A DNA stretch of 64,000 bases from Pseudorhodobacter sp. PARRP1 (GCA_002256245.1 NKIU01000002.1:1-64000); one strand, 5' to 3'; positions 1-8,545 are shown, counted from the first letter of the stretch. Notes: a model not told the origin generated them from the letters alone. Numbers and translations: made by a program.

Positions 1-56
1 TCGGCCTGCCGCAGGATCGCGAGGATCTGCGCCTCAGTGTATCTGCTTGTCTTCAT
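1..56 (-). CDS. IS3-family transposase OrfA, N-terminal fragment
   Basis: Only the first 18 codons are in the window. They read MKTSRYTEAQILAILRQA, which is the typical beginning of an IS3-group OrfA helix-turn-helix protein (family pattern MKTSRFT..QI.AILKQAE). The ATG at 56 is preceded by GAGGAG at suitable spacing. In intact elements OrfA binds the terminal repeats and is joined to the OrfB integrase domain by frameshifting. Whether this copy is intact cannot be judged here. Confidence 0.65.
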   Translation of the reverse strand, partial: MKTSRYTEAQILAILRQA

Positions 57-150
57 TCGAAATCTCCTCGTGCATCTTGCCGAGAAAATTCTACTTATGC
101 AGCCCCTTACTTTTAGGGGGGATTACCCCAGCCTGCCATCCAGTCTGACA
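1..150 (-). mobile_element. IS3-family insertion sequence, 5' end (runs off the window)
   Basis: The minus strand from about 150 down to 1 reads as the left end of an IS3-family element: a non-coding leader, a good Shine-Dalgarno (GAGGAG) and then the start of OrfA at 56. The outer limit near 150 is a guess based on a TGT... terminus. No matching right end is visible because the element leaves the window. A degenerate relative of this 5' region occurs at 3317-3402. Confidence 0.6.
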
Positions 151-184
151 CAGTGGCCAAGAATTTCCCTAGGTTGTGCCCTTC

Positions 185-1249
185 ATGCCCATTTACGAAT
201 TTGCGCCGGATCGCATCCAGCCGCTGTCCAAGACCACCTTCGGCGCCATGCAGTTGCACGAGCGTCGCGACCTACAGCGGCTGCTCCGTGAAAATATTGA
301 GGTCATCGCGCCCGACACATTGGTGATCGCCGAAGAATATGGTGAGTGGGACGAGTCGCGCCGTCGCATCGATCTTCTCGGGATTGATCGTGATGCCAAC
401 CTCGTCGTCATCGAATTGAAGCGCACCGAAGACGGCGGCCACATGGAACTGCAGGCCATTCGCTATGCAGCCATGGTCTCGACGATGACCTTTGACCAGG
501 CTGTGGACGGATTTGACCGGTACCTGCACCAGATCAACCGTCACGACGCTGATGCCAGGGCCATGCTTCTGGCCTTCCTGGGGTGGGACGAGCCCGACCA
601 TGATCAGTTTGCGCAGGAGGTGAAGATCGTCCTCGCCTCCGCCGAATTCTCGCTGGAATTGACGACCGCCGTGCTTTGGCTGAACCAGCGCGATCTCGAC
701 ATCCGCTGCGTGCGCCTGCAACCCTACAACCTTTCGGGTCGGGTTCTGGTCGATGTCCAGCAGATCATTCCGCCGCCCGAGGCTGCCGAATACCAGGTGC
801 GCGTGCGCGAAAAGGTCCGCAAGGAACGCGAGGCGCGGACGAGCGGTGCCGACTATACCAAGTATGACCTGAGGTTGGGGCAGCAGGACTTCCCGCGCGA
901 GTCCAAGCGATGGGCCATCCTACGGACAATCCGATACCTCGTGGAAAGCGGCATCGCGCCCGAGACCGTCGCTGAACATTGTGGGCCGCGAGCGGGCCGG
1001 GCGCTTCGGTCGGTTGATGGTGAAGTCGGGCATGAAGACTTCGTTCGTCTGGCGACAGAGTCCCGCGCCGAACTTGGGAAGCGATTTGATCCGATCCGGT
1101 GGTTCTGCGGGGATGATGAACTGCTCCGTGTGGGTGGGCGCACCTTTGCCTTCTCTAGCCAATGGGGCGGTACGGACTGGCTGGAAGCCATGACCAACCT
1201 GCGCGATGCTTTTCCTGATCGCGGGATCATCTTCACGCCCGCTGGCTGA
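185..1249 (+). CDS. PD-(D/E)XK-type endonuclease-like protein (DUF91/NucS-like N-terminus)
   Basis: A 354-aa protein. The N-terminal third carries a restriction-nuclease-like core: acidic residues near 50, then RRIDLLGID with Asp63, VVIELKR with Glu77 and Lys79, and a downstream ELQAIRYA stretch (Gln90, Tyr94). That order (D, ExK, QxxxY) is typical of PD-(D/E)XK folds related to DUF91/NucS. The C-terminal half (about 200-354) is not recognised. ATG at 185 is preferred over an in-frame GTG nine bases upstream because the protein then starts MPIYEF. The gene sits among IS, phage and AbiE fragments, which suggests an accessory or defence role, but substrate and function are unknown. Confidence 0.65.
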   Translation: MPIYEFAPDRIQPLSKTTFGAMQLHERRDLQRLLRENIEVIAPDTLVIAEEYGEWDESRRRIDLLGIDRDANLVVIELKRTEDGGHMELQAIRYAAMVSTMTFDQAVDGFDRYLHQINRHDADARAMLLAFLGWDEPDHDQFAQEVKIVLASAEFSLELTTAVLWLNQRDLDIRCVRLQPYNLSGRVLVDVQQIIPPPEAAEYQVRVREKVRKEREARTSGADYTKYDLRLGQQDFPRESKRWAILRTIRYLVESGIAPETVAEHCGPRAGRALRSVDGEVGHEDFVRLATESRAELGKRFDPIRWFCGDDELLRVGGRTFAFSSQWGGTDWLEAMTNLRDAFPDRGIIFTPAG

Positions 1250-1320
1250 ACCCGCTGATGTGCCTTGCCTTCCTAGCCAGTCAGAGCCGTCATGTCCTCG
1301 AAACCAACTCGGGGACCATC

Positions 1321-1536
1321 ATGCCCAAGACCAACGACGCTGCGCTGGACGCATTCATTGCCGCCAAGACCGAAATCGACGTGATGCTGGCGCGGCTGGT
1401 GGGGCACAGCGCCGACCACTTCGGCTACAGCCCCGAGGAAGTGAACTGGAACCATGTCGGCACGCTGGACCACTACCGCGCCCGCCTCCGCGAAATCACC
1501 GACATGGCGTTCTGCGAAGGCGAGCACGCAGACTGA
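1321..1536 (+). CDS. Small uncharacterised protein, 71 aa
   Basis: An open frame starting MPKTNDAALDAFIAAKTEID, mostly helical and acidic, with a central GYSPEEVNWNHVGTLDHY segment. It lies 71 bp after the nuclease gene and just before the 3' end of the opposing terminase remnant. Base composition and codon use look coding. ATG 1321 is chosen because the upstream in-frame extension lacks a ribosome site. No family is recognised; small genes of this kind are often carried with phage packaging genes, which is inference from position. Confidence 0.5.
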   Translation: MPKTNDAALDAFIAAKTEIDVMLARLVGHSADHFGYSPEEVNWNHVGTLDHYRARLREITDMAFCEGEHAD

Positions 1537-1549
1537 ACATATCTACTGA

Positions 1550-2826
1550 CTAGACGGTCAAGCCAAAGCACGTGCCCATGGGCAGTTTGCTGATGGCAGC
1601 GAGTGCGCCCACGCGGTGTTGATCCTGCGGCAAGTCCCAAGTCGGGAACAGCCCGGCAGCCGCCGCCATATGGTTCTCCAGTTCACTGATGACCATGGTG
1701 ATGTTCCACGCATCCTTCACAGCATCGACGCCGACGATGAACAGCGGGATCTTTGCCTTGTTGCTGCGGGTGGGACGGCGCGGCCAGACCGGGATGCCGG
1801 GGCCACCACGGCCCTTGATTGCCCAGATGCGGCTGGCGAGGCGCGTGCGGCAGAACTCGTAGGCCATCTTGGTGTGGTGGCCGCCGGTGTCCACCGCGAC
1901 GGCGCGCACCGGCAGATCGCCATAGGTGCCGTTGAGCACGCCATCCAGGTCGGACCAGAGGCGCGGGCCGGAAGGATCGCCCCAGAGCACGCGGTAGTCG
2001 ATCACCCATGCCTCCTCGTCGCGGCCCCAGCCGACGACCTGCACCTCGATCCGGTCGCCCTGCACATCGACGCCCCCCGTCAGCACAGCCACGCCGGGGG
2101 CGAGGTCGCTGTCCCAATCCTCGCGCCGCGCCATCAGCGGATCGGCGGGGACGGTGTCGCCCGCCTGGTCTTCCCAGGACTCGCCCAGCTTGGTGTTGAC
2201 CCATACCTGCAGACGCGCGGGATCCTTGGCGACGCGCGCATGCTCCTGCGCGATTTCGGCCCATGTCTCCCAAGGGGAATAGAGCGATGACAGGTGGAAC
2301 CCTGCCGTGCGGCCATCGCCCAGCGCAGTCGGCCGCCATTCGCCAGCGGACATCATGCGCGGCTTTTCATGCTCATGATGCACGCCGCCGCAGGCATCAC
2401 AGACCAGATAGGCGGCGTCGCGCTGCCCCTCGGGCCAGCGGATGCGCGCCCATGTGATCGGGGCCATGTCGCCGCAGTGCAGGCATGGCACATGGAAATA
2501 CCGCTGATCGCTGTCGAGATAAGCCGCCTCGATGCGGGAATGGCCTTTCAGGGTGGGCGTGGACACCATATAGATCTTGCGCCGCCCCCGGAAGGTGGTG
2601 GTGCGTTGGATCGCCAGATCGACGGGATCGCCTTCGCCATCAGCGTCGCCGGGATAGCCGTCCACCTCGTCCAAGAACAGGTAGCGCACGGGCGTGGACC
2701 GCAGCCCCACCGCGCTGTTCGCCCCAGTCATCACCAGTTGGCCGCCAGGGAACGATTTGCGGAACAGGCTGTTCCCGGCATCGCGTGACCTCGGGGCTGA
2801 CACCAGATCGCGCAGGGTATACCAGC
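1550..2826 (-). pseudogene. Phage terminase large subunit (GpA-like), truncated at both ends
   Basis: The frame encodes the middle of a lambda GpA-type terminase. It contains SRDAGNSLFRKSFPGG, VMTGANSAVGLRS, the Walker-B-like FLDEVDGYP, a zinc-finger-like CLHCGD...CDACGG, and a nuclease-region GGVDVQGDRIEVQVVGW. GpA proteins are about 600-650 aa; here the N-terminal Walker A part is missing upstream of LRDLVSAPRSRD, and the normal C-terminus is replaced by a short tail ending at 1550. The 5' side runs directly into an AbiEii fragment. It is a dead prophage remnant and cannot package DNA. Confidence 0.85.
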
Positions 2827-2939
2827 CGTTCGAGGTCGAAGGCGACGAGGACGACATCAAACACCTGTCCCTCTTCTCGGGCCAGGTTCAGCAGGCGCTG
2901 GCGGACAGACGCCGCGATGTCCTTGGGTTGCTTAGCCAT
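2820..2939 (-). pseudogene. AbiEii-type nucleotidyltransferase toxin, N-terminal fragment
   Basis: From ATG 2939 the minus strand reads MAKQPKDIAASVRQRLLNLA followed by REEGQVFDVVLVAFDLERLVY. This is the characteristic first 40 residues of AbiEii toxins of type IV toxin-antitoxin systems (pattern ...IAASVRxRLLNLAREx...F..VL..yalERlLYR). Homology stops near 2826, where the sequence becomes terminase in another frame. The start codon overlaps the stop of the AbiEi remnant upstream, as in intact abiEi-abiEii operons. Without the nucleotidyltransferase core it has no activity. Confidence 0.75.
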
Positions 2940-3087
2940 TGGAAGTCAGGGCCTCCAGATACGGACGCATCTGGTTCCAGGCCCCGTATTCTTGCGCGGC
3001 CGCTGCCAGTTGCCCCGGGGTTGCCTTCCGGTCGTTTAGCGCCGACTTCATGGCCTCAATTGCAACGGAGCGGTCAACCAGCTTCGG
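2932..3087 (-). pseudogene. AbiEi-type antitoxin, C-terminal fragment
   Basis: Reading the minus strand in the frame that ends with TAA at 2932 gives a peptide ending ATPGQLAAAAQEYGAW then NQMRPYLEALTSNG. This matches the usual C-terminus of AbiEi-family antitoxins (ALRxRRAT...L...A......MRPYLEAL). Upstream of about 3087 the frame enters the 5' end of an IS3-family element, so the winged-helix N-terminus is gone. The conserved overlap with the AbiEii start shows the two fragments were once one operon. Confidence 0.65.
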
Positions 3088-3163
3088 CTTTTCCTCATTC
3101 GTCTGCTCCTTCAGGTTGGGCAGACTCTACATCAGACTGAGGGAACTTCCGGGGGGCAGGTCA
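3083..3163 (-). mobile_element. IS3-family element, left terminus and first OrfA codons
   Basis: The minus strand starts TGACCTGCCCCCCGGAAGTT at 3163, which resembles the left inverted repeat of one IS3 subgroup. It continues to an AAGGAG ribosome site and ATG at 3098 followed by MRKSR, the usual start of that OrfA (MRKSRF). After about five codons it changes into AbiEi sequence. It is therefore a roughly 80-bp stub of an insertion sequence fused to the antitoxin tail. Confidence 0.5.
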
Positions 3164-3305
3164 GGGTCAACAACCGCCGCTTGCTTGAACCTATCGGGAA
3201 CATCCCACCGGCTGAAGCAGAGGAGGCCTTCTATGCAAACTTGATCACACACGATGTGGTCGCGTGACACGGACTAACTGGTCTCCAGAAAAACTGGGGC
3301 GGTTC
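3163..3305 (+). mobile_element. IS3-family element, right end with OrfB C-terminal fragment
   Basis: On the plus strand, bases 3166-3267 encode VNNRRLLEPIGNIPPAEAEE and a short tail to a TGA at 3265-3267. This is the typical end of an IS3-family OrfB integrase (…NRRLLEPIG.IPPAEAE..FY). About 40 bp follow containing GGTCTCCAGAAAAACTGGGG, like an IS3 right terminal repeat. The rest of the transposase is absent. It abuts the oppositely oriented IS stub at 3163. Confidence 0.6.
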
Positions 3306-3316
3306 ACTGCCCGTCA

Positions 3317-3402
3317 CAAGATCGCGATGATCTCGCGCTTGGTGGTGTCTGTTTGTCTTTGTTCAGAATACCTTCCGGTGTCTTGCCAGAAAAGCCCCAC
3401 TC
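3317..3402 (-). repeat. Degenerate copy of the IS3 5' region found at the window start
   Basis: Aligned by eye with bases 11-98, this stretch shares long matches (for example AAGACAA.CAGA and TCGCGATC.TG on the minus strand, and TCTTGCC.GAAAA on the plus strand) with an inserted base that shifts the OrfA frame and no ATG. It is a decayed relic of the same IS type. The remaining bases to 3484 contain nothing I recognise. Confidence 0.5.
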
Positions 3403-3484
3403 GCGCAGATACCTACCTTCGAGCGATTTTGACCTGCCCCGCGGCGAGACATTGACAGGCGCTAAACCACCTTAAGCCTGTTTT

Positions 3485-3946
3485 TCAAAACAACTCCTTA
3501 ACCGCCTCCATCGCGACATAGGTCGAGGTTGATGCCACATGGGGCAGGGCGGAGATGCGCTCGGCCAGAACCCGGCGATAGTCCTGAATATCCGTTGTGC
3601 GCACCTTCAACAGATAGTCGAACCGGCTGGCGATCATATGCGCCTGTTCTACCTCTGGCACCGCCAGCACGGCCTTGTTGAACGCCTGCAACGCGGCTTC
3701 GCGGGTGTCCGACAGCCGCACTTCCACGAAGGCCACATGCGCTTGGCCCATGCGGATCGGGTCAAGGTTGGCGCGGTAGCCGGTGATCACGCCGCCATCC
3801 TCCAGCCGCTTCATCCGCGCTTGCGTTGGCGATTTCGACAAGCCGATGCGGCGACCGAGTTCGGTCGCGCTGATCCGGCCATCCATGCTCAACTCGCGCA
3901 GGATCGCGTGGTCGAAACGGTCAAGGTCAGCCCGGTCGATTGGCAT
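3485..3946 (-). CDS. putR: Lrp/AsnC-family regulator, probable PutR
   Basis: A 153-aa Lrp/AsnC protein. An N-terminal helix-turn-helix (ATELGRRIGLSKSPTQARM, about residues 24-42) is followed by an effector-binding RAM domain from about 65 to 148. The gene is divergent from putA with about 100 bp between, the classical arrangement of PutR, the proline-responsive activator of proline dehydrogenase in alphaproteobacteria. ATG 3946 is preferred to one 15 bases upstream because GGAG lies 9 bases before it. The effector (proline) is inferred from context. Confidence 0.82.
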   Translation of the reverse strand: MPIDRADLDRFDHAILRELSMDGRISATELGRRIGLSKSPTQARMKRLEDGGVITGYRANLDPIRMGQAHVAFVEVRLSDTREAALQAFNKAVLAVPEVEQAHMIASRFDYLLKVRTTDIQDYRRVLAERISALPHVASTSTYVAMEAVKELF

Positions 3947-4051
3947 GGCAAAGCGCTCCATTTGCGGCGTTTCGGCTGAGGATGATTGTATAATGAGGGA
4001 AACAGCCTGTCAAACCTGCGCTATCATGGGCAAAATCCTGAGGGGGCCGAT

Positions 4052-7000
4052 ATGCGTGACGCGTGGACTGTGATTGAACGTGATTCTCTGCGCGACGAGG
4101 CGGCCTTGATCGCCAGCCTGATCGCCGAGGCTGGCATGGACAGCGCACAGCGCGCCCGCATCACCGCTGCCGGGGCCGATTATGTCCGCCGCATCCGCAG
4201 CAGCGCCAAACCGGGGTTGATGGAGGTTTTCCTCGCCGAATACGGCCTGTCCACTGACGAAGGCATTGCGCTGATGTGCCTCGCCGAGGCCCTGCTGCGG
4301 GTGCCTGACGCCGACACGATGGATGCGCTGATCGAGGACAAGATCGCGCCTTCCGATTGGGGGCGGCACTTGGGCAAATCGGCCTCGTCGCTGGTCAATG
4401 CCTCAACCTGGGCCTTGATGCTGACCGGCAAGGTGCTGGATGAACGCGAGCCGGGGGTGGTCGGCCACCTGAAAGCTGCCGTCAAACGTTTGGGAGAGCC
4501 GGTGATCCGCACCGCCGTCACCCGCGCGATGAAGGAAATGGGGCGCAACTTTGTGTTGGGCGAAACCATTGAAAAGGCGATGAAACGCGCCAAGGAACTT
4601 GAAGCGCAGGGCTACACCTACAGCTACGACATGCTGGGTGAGGCCGCCCGCACGGAAGCTGACGCCCGCCGCTATCATCTGTCCTATTCCGCTGCGATCA
4701 CGGCCATCGCCAAGGCGGCCACCACTGGCGACATCCGCACCAATCCGGGCATTTCGGTGAAACTTTCCGCGCTGCATCCGCGCTACGAGGTCGCCAAGCG
4801 CGCCCGCGTGATGGAAGAACTGGTGCCCCGCGTCCGCGCCTTGGCGGGCCTCGCCAAGGCGGCAGGCTTGGGCTTCAACATCGATGCCGAAGAAGCCGAC
4901 CGTTTGGCCCTTTCGCTTGAGGTGATTGAGGCCGTGCTGTCCGACCCAGCCCTGCGCGGTTGGGATGGCTTTGGCGTCGTGGTGCAGGCCTACGGGCGGC
5001 GCGCGGGGGCGGTGATTGATTGGCTTTACGCGCTGTCGCAACGCCTTGATCGCCGGATCATGGTGCGTCTGGTCAAGGGCGCATATTGGGATGCCGAGGT
5101 GAAACGCGCGCAGGTGCTGGGCCTTGCGTCGTTCCCGGTGTTCACCCGCAAACAGGCGACGGATGTCAGCTACATCGCCAATGCCCGCAAATTGCTGGGC
5201 ATGACCGACCGCATCTATCCGCAATTCGCCACCCACAACGCGCATACTGTGGCCGCGATCATGGATATGGCCACCGATAGAAAAGCCTTCGAATTCCAGC
5301 GTTTGCATGGCATGGGCGAACGTCTGCACGACATCGTGCTGACCGACAACGCCACCCGCTGCCGCATCTACGCCCCCGTCGGCGCGCACCGCGATCTTTT
5401 GGCCTATCTTGTGCGCCGCTTGCTTGAAAACGGTGCGAACTCGTCCTTCGTTAACCAGATCGTCAACGAAGAGGTCAGCCCCGAAACCGTCGCCGCTTGC
5501 CCGATCACGGCGATGGAGCGCATGTCTCCGGTGCCAAGCCCGGCGATTGCCACCGGCCCCGCGCTGTTTGGCGCACGCAAGAACGCCCAAGGCTGGGATC
5601 TGACCGACGCGGCCGACCTTGCCGCCATCGCCACCGCCCGCACCCCCCACGAATCCCCTCTGTTCGAGGCCCGCCCGATGCTCGCCGGTCACAGCGTAGG
5701 CGGCATCCGGGCCGAGGTCCGCAACCCCGCCACCGGCGCGCTGGTCGGCCATGTCCTGCCTGCGTCCGAGGCCGATGTCGCAACCGCGATACGCCTTGCC
5801 GAACCTTGGGCTGCCGATGCCGCCACGCGCGCAGCGGTCCTGCGCCGCGCCGCCGACCTTTATGAAGCCGAATTCGGCGCGATCTTTGCCCTGCTGGCGC
5901 GCGAGGCCGGAAAATCCCTCGCCGATGCCGTGGCCGAATTGCGCGAGGCGGTGGATTTCCTGCGCTACTACGCCGACGGTGCGGCAGGCCTGAAACACCC
6001 CGCCCGCGGCGTGTTCGCCTGCATAAGCCCGTGGAACTTCCCGCTGGCCATCTTCTCGGGCCAAATCGGTGCGGCCTTGGCGGCTGGCAACGCCGTGCTG
6101 GCAAAACCTGCGCCGCAAACTCCGCTCATCGCCGCCCTCGCGGTGGATCTGCTGTGGAAAGCTGGCGTTCCCGCCTCTGCCTTGCAACTGTTGCCGGGTG
6201 ATGGTGCTGTGGGCGGCATGATCACCCAAAACCCGCGCGTCAACGGGGTGGCCTTCACCGGATCGACCGAAACCGCGCTGAAAATCCGCCGGGTAATGGC
6301 CGAAAACCTTGACCCCACCGCCCCCCTGATCGCCGAAACCGGTGGTTTGAATGCCATGTTGGTGGATTCAACCGCGCTGCCCGAACAAGCCGTGCGTGAC
6401 ATTCTGGCTTCCAGCTTCCAATCGGCGGGTCAGCGCTGCTCGGCCCTGCGCTGCCTTTACGTGCAAGAGGATGTCGCCCATGCCGTGCAGGAAATGCTGT
6501 TCGGCGCGATGGATGAACTCGCCTTGGGTGATCCGCTTGATCTGTTTACTGACGTAGGCCCGGTGATTGATGCACAGGCGCAATCCACCATACGCGACTA
6601 TATCGCCGCCGCCCGCGCCGAGGGCCGGGTGCTGCGCGAAATGGCCACCCCCGCCACCGGCACTTTCATCGCCCCCACCGTGATGAAGGTGGCAGGCATC
6701 GCCGCCATGCCGCGCGAGATTTTTGGCCCCGTGCTGCACATCGCCACGTTCAAGGCGGGCGAGGTGGAAAAGGTGGTGCAAGCAGTCAACGCCACCGGCT
6801 ACGGCCTCACCTTCGGTCTGCACACGCGCATTGACGACCGCGTGCAGGCGGTGATCGAGACGCTGCATGTCGGCAACCTCTACGTCAACCGCAATCAGAT
6901 CGGTGCGGTGGTGGGAAGCCAACCCTTTGGCGGCGAAGGCCTTTCCGGCACCGGGCCAAAGGCGGGCGGGCCAGAATATCTGCTGCGCTTTACCGTGCAA

Positions 7001-7477
7001 TCCGCCCCGCGCGCAACCGCCAGCACAGCCGACCTGCCCGAAGCCACCGTTGCCGCCGCGCTGCAAAACCAACCCGCCGCCGCAATCCAGCAAGCGCGCG
7101 TGCTGCCCGGCCCGACCGGAGAGTCCAACCGCCTTACCGCCTCGCCGCGCATGCCGCTGCTGTGCCTTGGGCCGGGGGCCGATGCCGCGCAGGCCCAAGC
7201 GCAAGCCGTGCGCGATCTGGGTGGGCAGGCGGTGCTGGCCGATGGCCTCGCGCCGCTCGCTCTCACCCGCCTCAACGGTTTTTCGGGCGCCTTGTGGTGG
7301 GGCGATGCCGAAACTGCCCGCGCCCACGCCCAAGCCCTTGCCGCGCGTAAAGGCCCGATCCTGCCGCTGATCGGCGAGATGCCCGACCTCGCCCATGTCA
7401 TGCTGGAGCGCCATGTCTGTATCGACACCACCGCATCAGGCGGCAACGCGCAATTGCTGGCCGAAGTCTCAGACTAA
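4052..7477 (+). CDS. putA: Bifunctional proline dehydrogenase / L-glutamate-gamma-semialdehyde dehydrogenase PutA
   Basis: A 1141-aa bifunctional enzyme that oxidises proline to pyrroline-5-carboxylate (FAD-linked) and then to glutamate (NAD-linked). The PRODH barrel covers roughly 120-470, with RLVKGAYWDAEVKRAQ near 338. The aldehyde dehydrogenase domain covers roughly 540-980, with SPWNFPLAIF, FTGST, AETGGLNAM, catalytic Cys in GQRCSALR (about 793) and EIFGPVL. There is no N-terminal ribbon-helix-helix, so it is not self-repressing like E. coli PutA, in line with the divergent putR. ATG 4052 follows AGGGGG; a TATAAT at 3989-3994 may be the promoter -10. The C-terminal ~150 residues belong to the PutA extension. 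Confidence 0.95.
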   Translation: MRDAWTVIERDSLRDEAALIASLIAEAGMDSAQRARITAAGADYVRRIRSSAKPGLMEVFLAEYGLSTDEGIALMCLAEALLRVPDADTMDALIEDKIAPSDWGRHLGKSASSLVNASTWALMLTGKVLDEREPGVVGHLKAAVKRLGEPVIRTAVTRAMKEMGRNFVLGETIEKAMKRAKELEAQGYTYSYDMLGEAARTEADARRYHLSYSAAITAIAKAATTGDIRTNPGISVKLSALHPRYEVAKRARVMEELVPRVRALAGLAKAAGLGFNIDAEEADRLALSLEVIEAVLSDPALRGWDGFGVVVQAYGRRAGAVIDWLYALSQRLDRRIMVRLVKGAYWDAEVKRAQVLGLASFPVFTRKQATDVSYIANARKLLGMTDRIYPQFATHNAHTVAAIMDMATDRKAFEFQRLHGMGERLHDIVLTDNATRCRIYAPVGAHRDLLAYLVRRLLENGANSSFVNQIVNEEVSPETVAACPITAMERMSPVPSPAIATGPALFGARKNAQGWDLTDAADLAAIATARTPHESPLFEARPMLAGHSVGGIRAEVRNPATGALVGHVLPASEADVATAIRLAEPWAADAATRAAVLRRAADLYEAEFGAIFALLAREAGKSLADAVAELREAVDFLRYYADGAAGLKHPARGVFACISPWNFPLAIFSGQIGAALAAGNAVLAKPAPQTPLIAALAVDLLWKAGVPASALQLLPGDGAVGGMITQNPRVNGVAFTGSTETALKIRRVMAENLDPTAPLIAETGGLNAMLVDSTALPEQAVRDILASSFQSAGQRCSALRCLYVQEDVAHAVQEMLFGAMDELALGDPLDLFTDVGPVIDAQAQSTIRDYIAAARAEGRVLREMATPATGTFIAPTVMKVAGIAAMPREIFGPVLHIATFKAGEVEKVVQAVNATGYGLTFGLHTRIDDRVQAVIETLHVGNLYVNRNQIGAVVGSQPFGGEGLSGTGPKAGGPEYLLRFTVQSAPRATASTADLPEATVAAALQNQPAAAIQQARVLPGPTGESNRLTASPRMPLLCLGPGADAAQAQAQAVRDLGGQAVLADGLAPLALTRLNGFSGALWWGDAETARAHAQALAARKGPILPLIGEMPDLAHVMLERHVCIDTTASGGNAQLLAEVSD

Positions 7478-7486
7478 CCTGCCGTC

Positions 7487-7528
7487 AGCCCATCCCCCGT
7501 GCGCACCAAGCCTCGGGGGGTGGGCTTT
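7487..7528 (+). terminator. Terminator-like hairpin after putA
   Basis: AGCCCATCCCCC (7487-7498) pairs with GGGGGGTGGGCT (7515-7526) with one G-U wobble, followed by a short T run. It starts 9 bases after the putA stop. Confidence 0.65.
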
Positions 7529-7603
7529 GCCAAATCCACAAGCGGGGCAGAAGGCCCCCCGCAACCGCTTGACGCCGCCCGCCAGATCGGAAACCCTAAG
7601 CCG

Positions 7604-8332
7604 ATGTTTCCTATCCGCGATCATAACCCCTCGGGCCGCGTGCCCTATGTGACCTACGCGCTGCTGGTCGCCAATATCGCGATATTCGTGTTTTACTGGC
7701 TTAGCCTGCAAAGCGATTACGCGCTGGCGGTGTTCTATTACACTTGGGGGCTGGTGCCTGCGCAGTTCATGCAAGGGCAGGGCTACGGCGGCCTTCTCAC
7801 CCACATGTTCCTGCACGGCGGCTGGATGCACCTGGCCGGTAACATGTTGTTTCTCTGGATATTTGGCGACAATCTGGAAGATCAGCTGGGCCATGTCCGC
7901 TATCTTTTGTTCTATCTCGCCTGCGGTTTGGCGGCGGCTGCCTTGCAGATCGCGGGCGATCCGTGGTTCGACGGCCCGCTGATCGGCGCATCCGGCGCGA
8001 TTGCGGGCGTCTTGGGCGGCTATCTGATGCTGTTCCCGCGCGCCAAGGTCGATGTGCTGTTCATCTTCGTGATCTTTTTTCGGGTGTTCTCGATCCCGGC
8101 GTGGATCGTGCTGGGCGTTTGGTTCGCGATCCAGTCGTTCAACGGCTATGCCGCCACCGCCGATGGCGTGGCATATCTCGCGCATATCGGCGGTTTTATC
8201 GCCGGGGCGGTGCTGGTGTTGCCAGTGCTGATCCGGCGCAGGTTGTGGGCGCAAAACGATGGCAAACCGCCGCATCCGGCGGCAGAATATCCCATCAGTC
8301 AAAGCCGTATCCCGCGGGTGCCAAGGCGCTAA
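7604..8332 (+). CDS. Rhomboid-family intramembrane serine protease
   Basis: A 242-aa polytopic membrane protein of the rhomboid family. It contains the loop HMFLHGGWMHLAGNM (about 67-81), the catalytic serine motif GASGAIAG (Ser about 129) in TM4, and the catalytic histidine in AHIGGF (about 194) in TM6. Both halves of the Ser-His dyad are present, so it should be active. Substrates are unknown. ATG 7604 starts directly before the first membrane region; the upstream in-frame extension overlaps the putA terminator. A tail of about 35 charged residues follows the last helix. Confidence 0.88.
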   Translation: MFPIRDHNPSGRVPYVTYALLVANIAIFVFYWLSLQSDYALAVFYYTWGLVPAQFMQGQGYGGLLTHMFLHGGWMHLAGNMLFLWIFGDNLEDQLGHVRYLLFYLACGLAAAALQIAGDPWFDGPLIGASGAIAGVLGGYLMLFPRAKVDVLFIFVIFFRVFSIPAWIVLGVWFAIQSFNGYAATADGVAYLAHIGGFIAGAVLVLPVLIRRRLWAQNDGKPPHPAAEYPISQSRIPRVPRR

Positions 8333-8459
8333 GCAGCCCGCCTGCCGCTGCAATGCCGGAGTGCCACTTTCACTGAGTAATAGGGGCCGGGCAGCACTAT
8401 ATCCACAAACACCACTACATCTTGTGCAGATTCGGGTGAAATGCGCGAAAAACCACAAG

Positions 8460-8483
8460 TCTGTCCCCGCGGGGACAGATTTT
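8460..8483. terminator. Perfect 20-bp palindrome between convergent genes
   Basis: TCTGTCCCCGCGGGGACAGA at 8460-8479 is a perfect palindrome followed by TTTT on the plus strand. It lies between the convergent rhomboid and suhB genes and probably terminates at least the plus-strand transcript. The rest of 8333-8545 shows no gene. Confidence 0.5.
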
Positions 8484-8545
8484 AGCGTCAATGATTTTGA
8501 ATGGGCAGCCGTAAGCCCTTCAATCCGCGACGCCCCAAACCCACG

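Noticed and set aside
1300-1320. CCAACTCGGGGACC before the 71-aa gene, similar to the 17-bp palindrome
   Set aside because: Lacks the left GGTCCC arm and has an extra G; no TTAA box follows.
3986-4051. Longer putA start at TTG 3986
   Set aside because: It would overlap a TATAAT promoter-like hexamer, lacks a ribosome site, and ATG 4052 has AGGGGG at good distance.
4403-6229. Very long open frame antisense to putA (about 600 codons)
   Set aside because: Caused by GC-rich codon structure of putA; Arg/Gly/His-rich composition, no ribosome site or family, while putA on the other strand is unmistakable.
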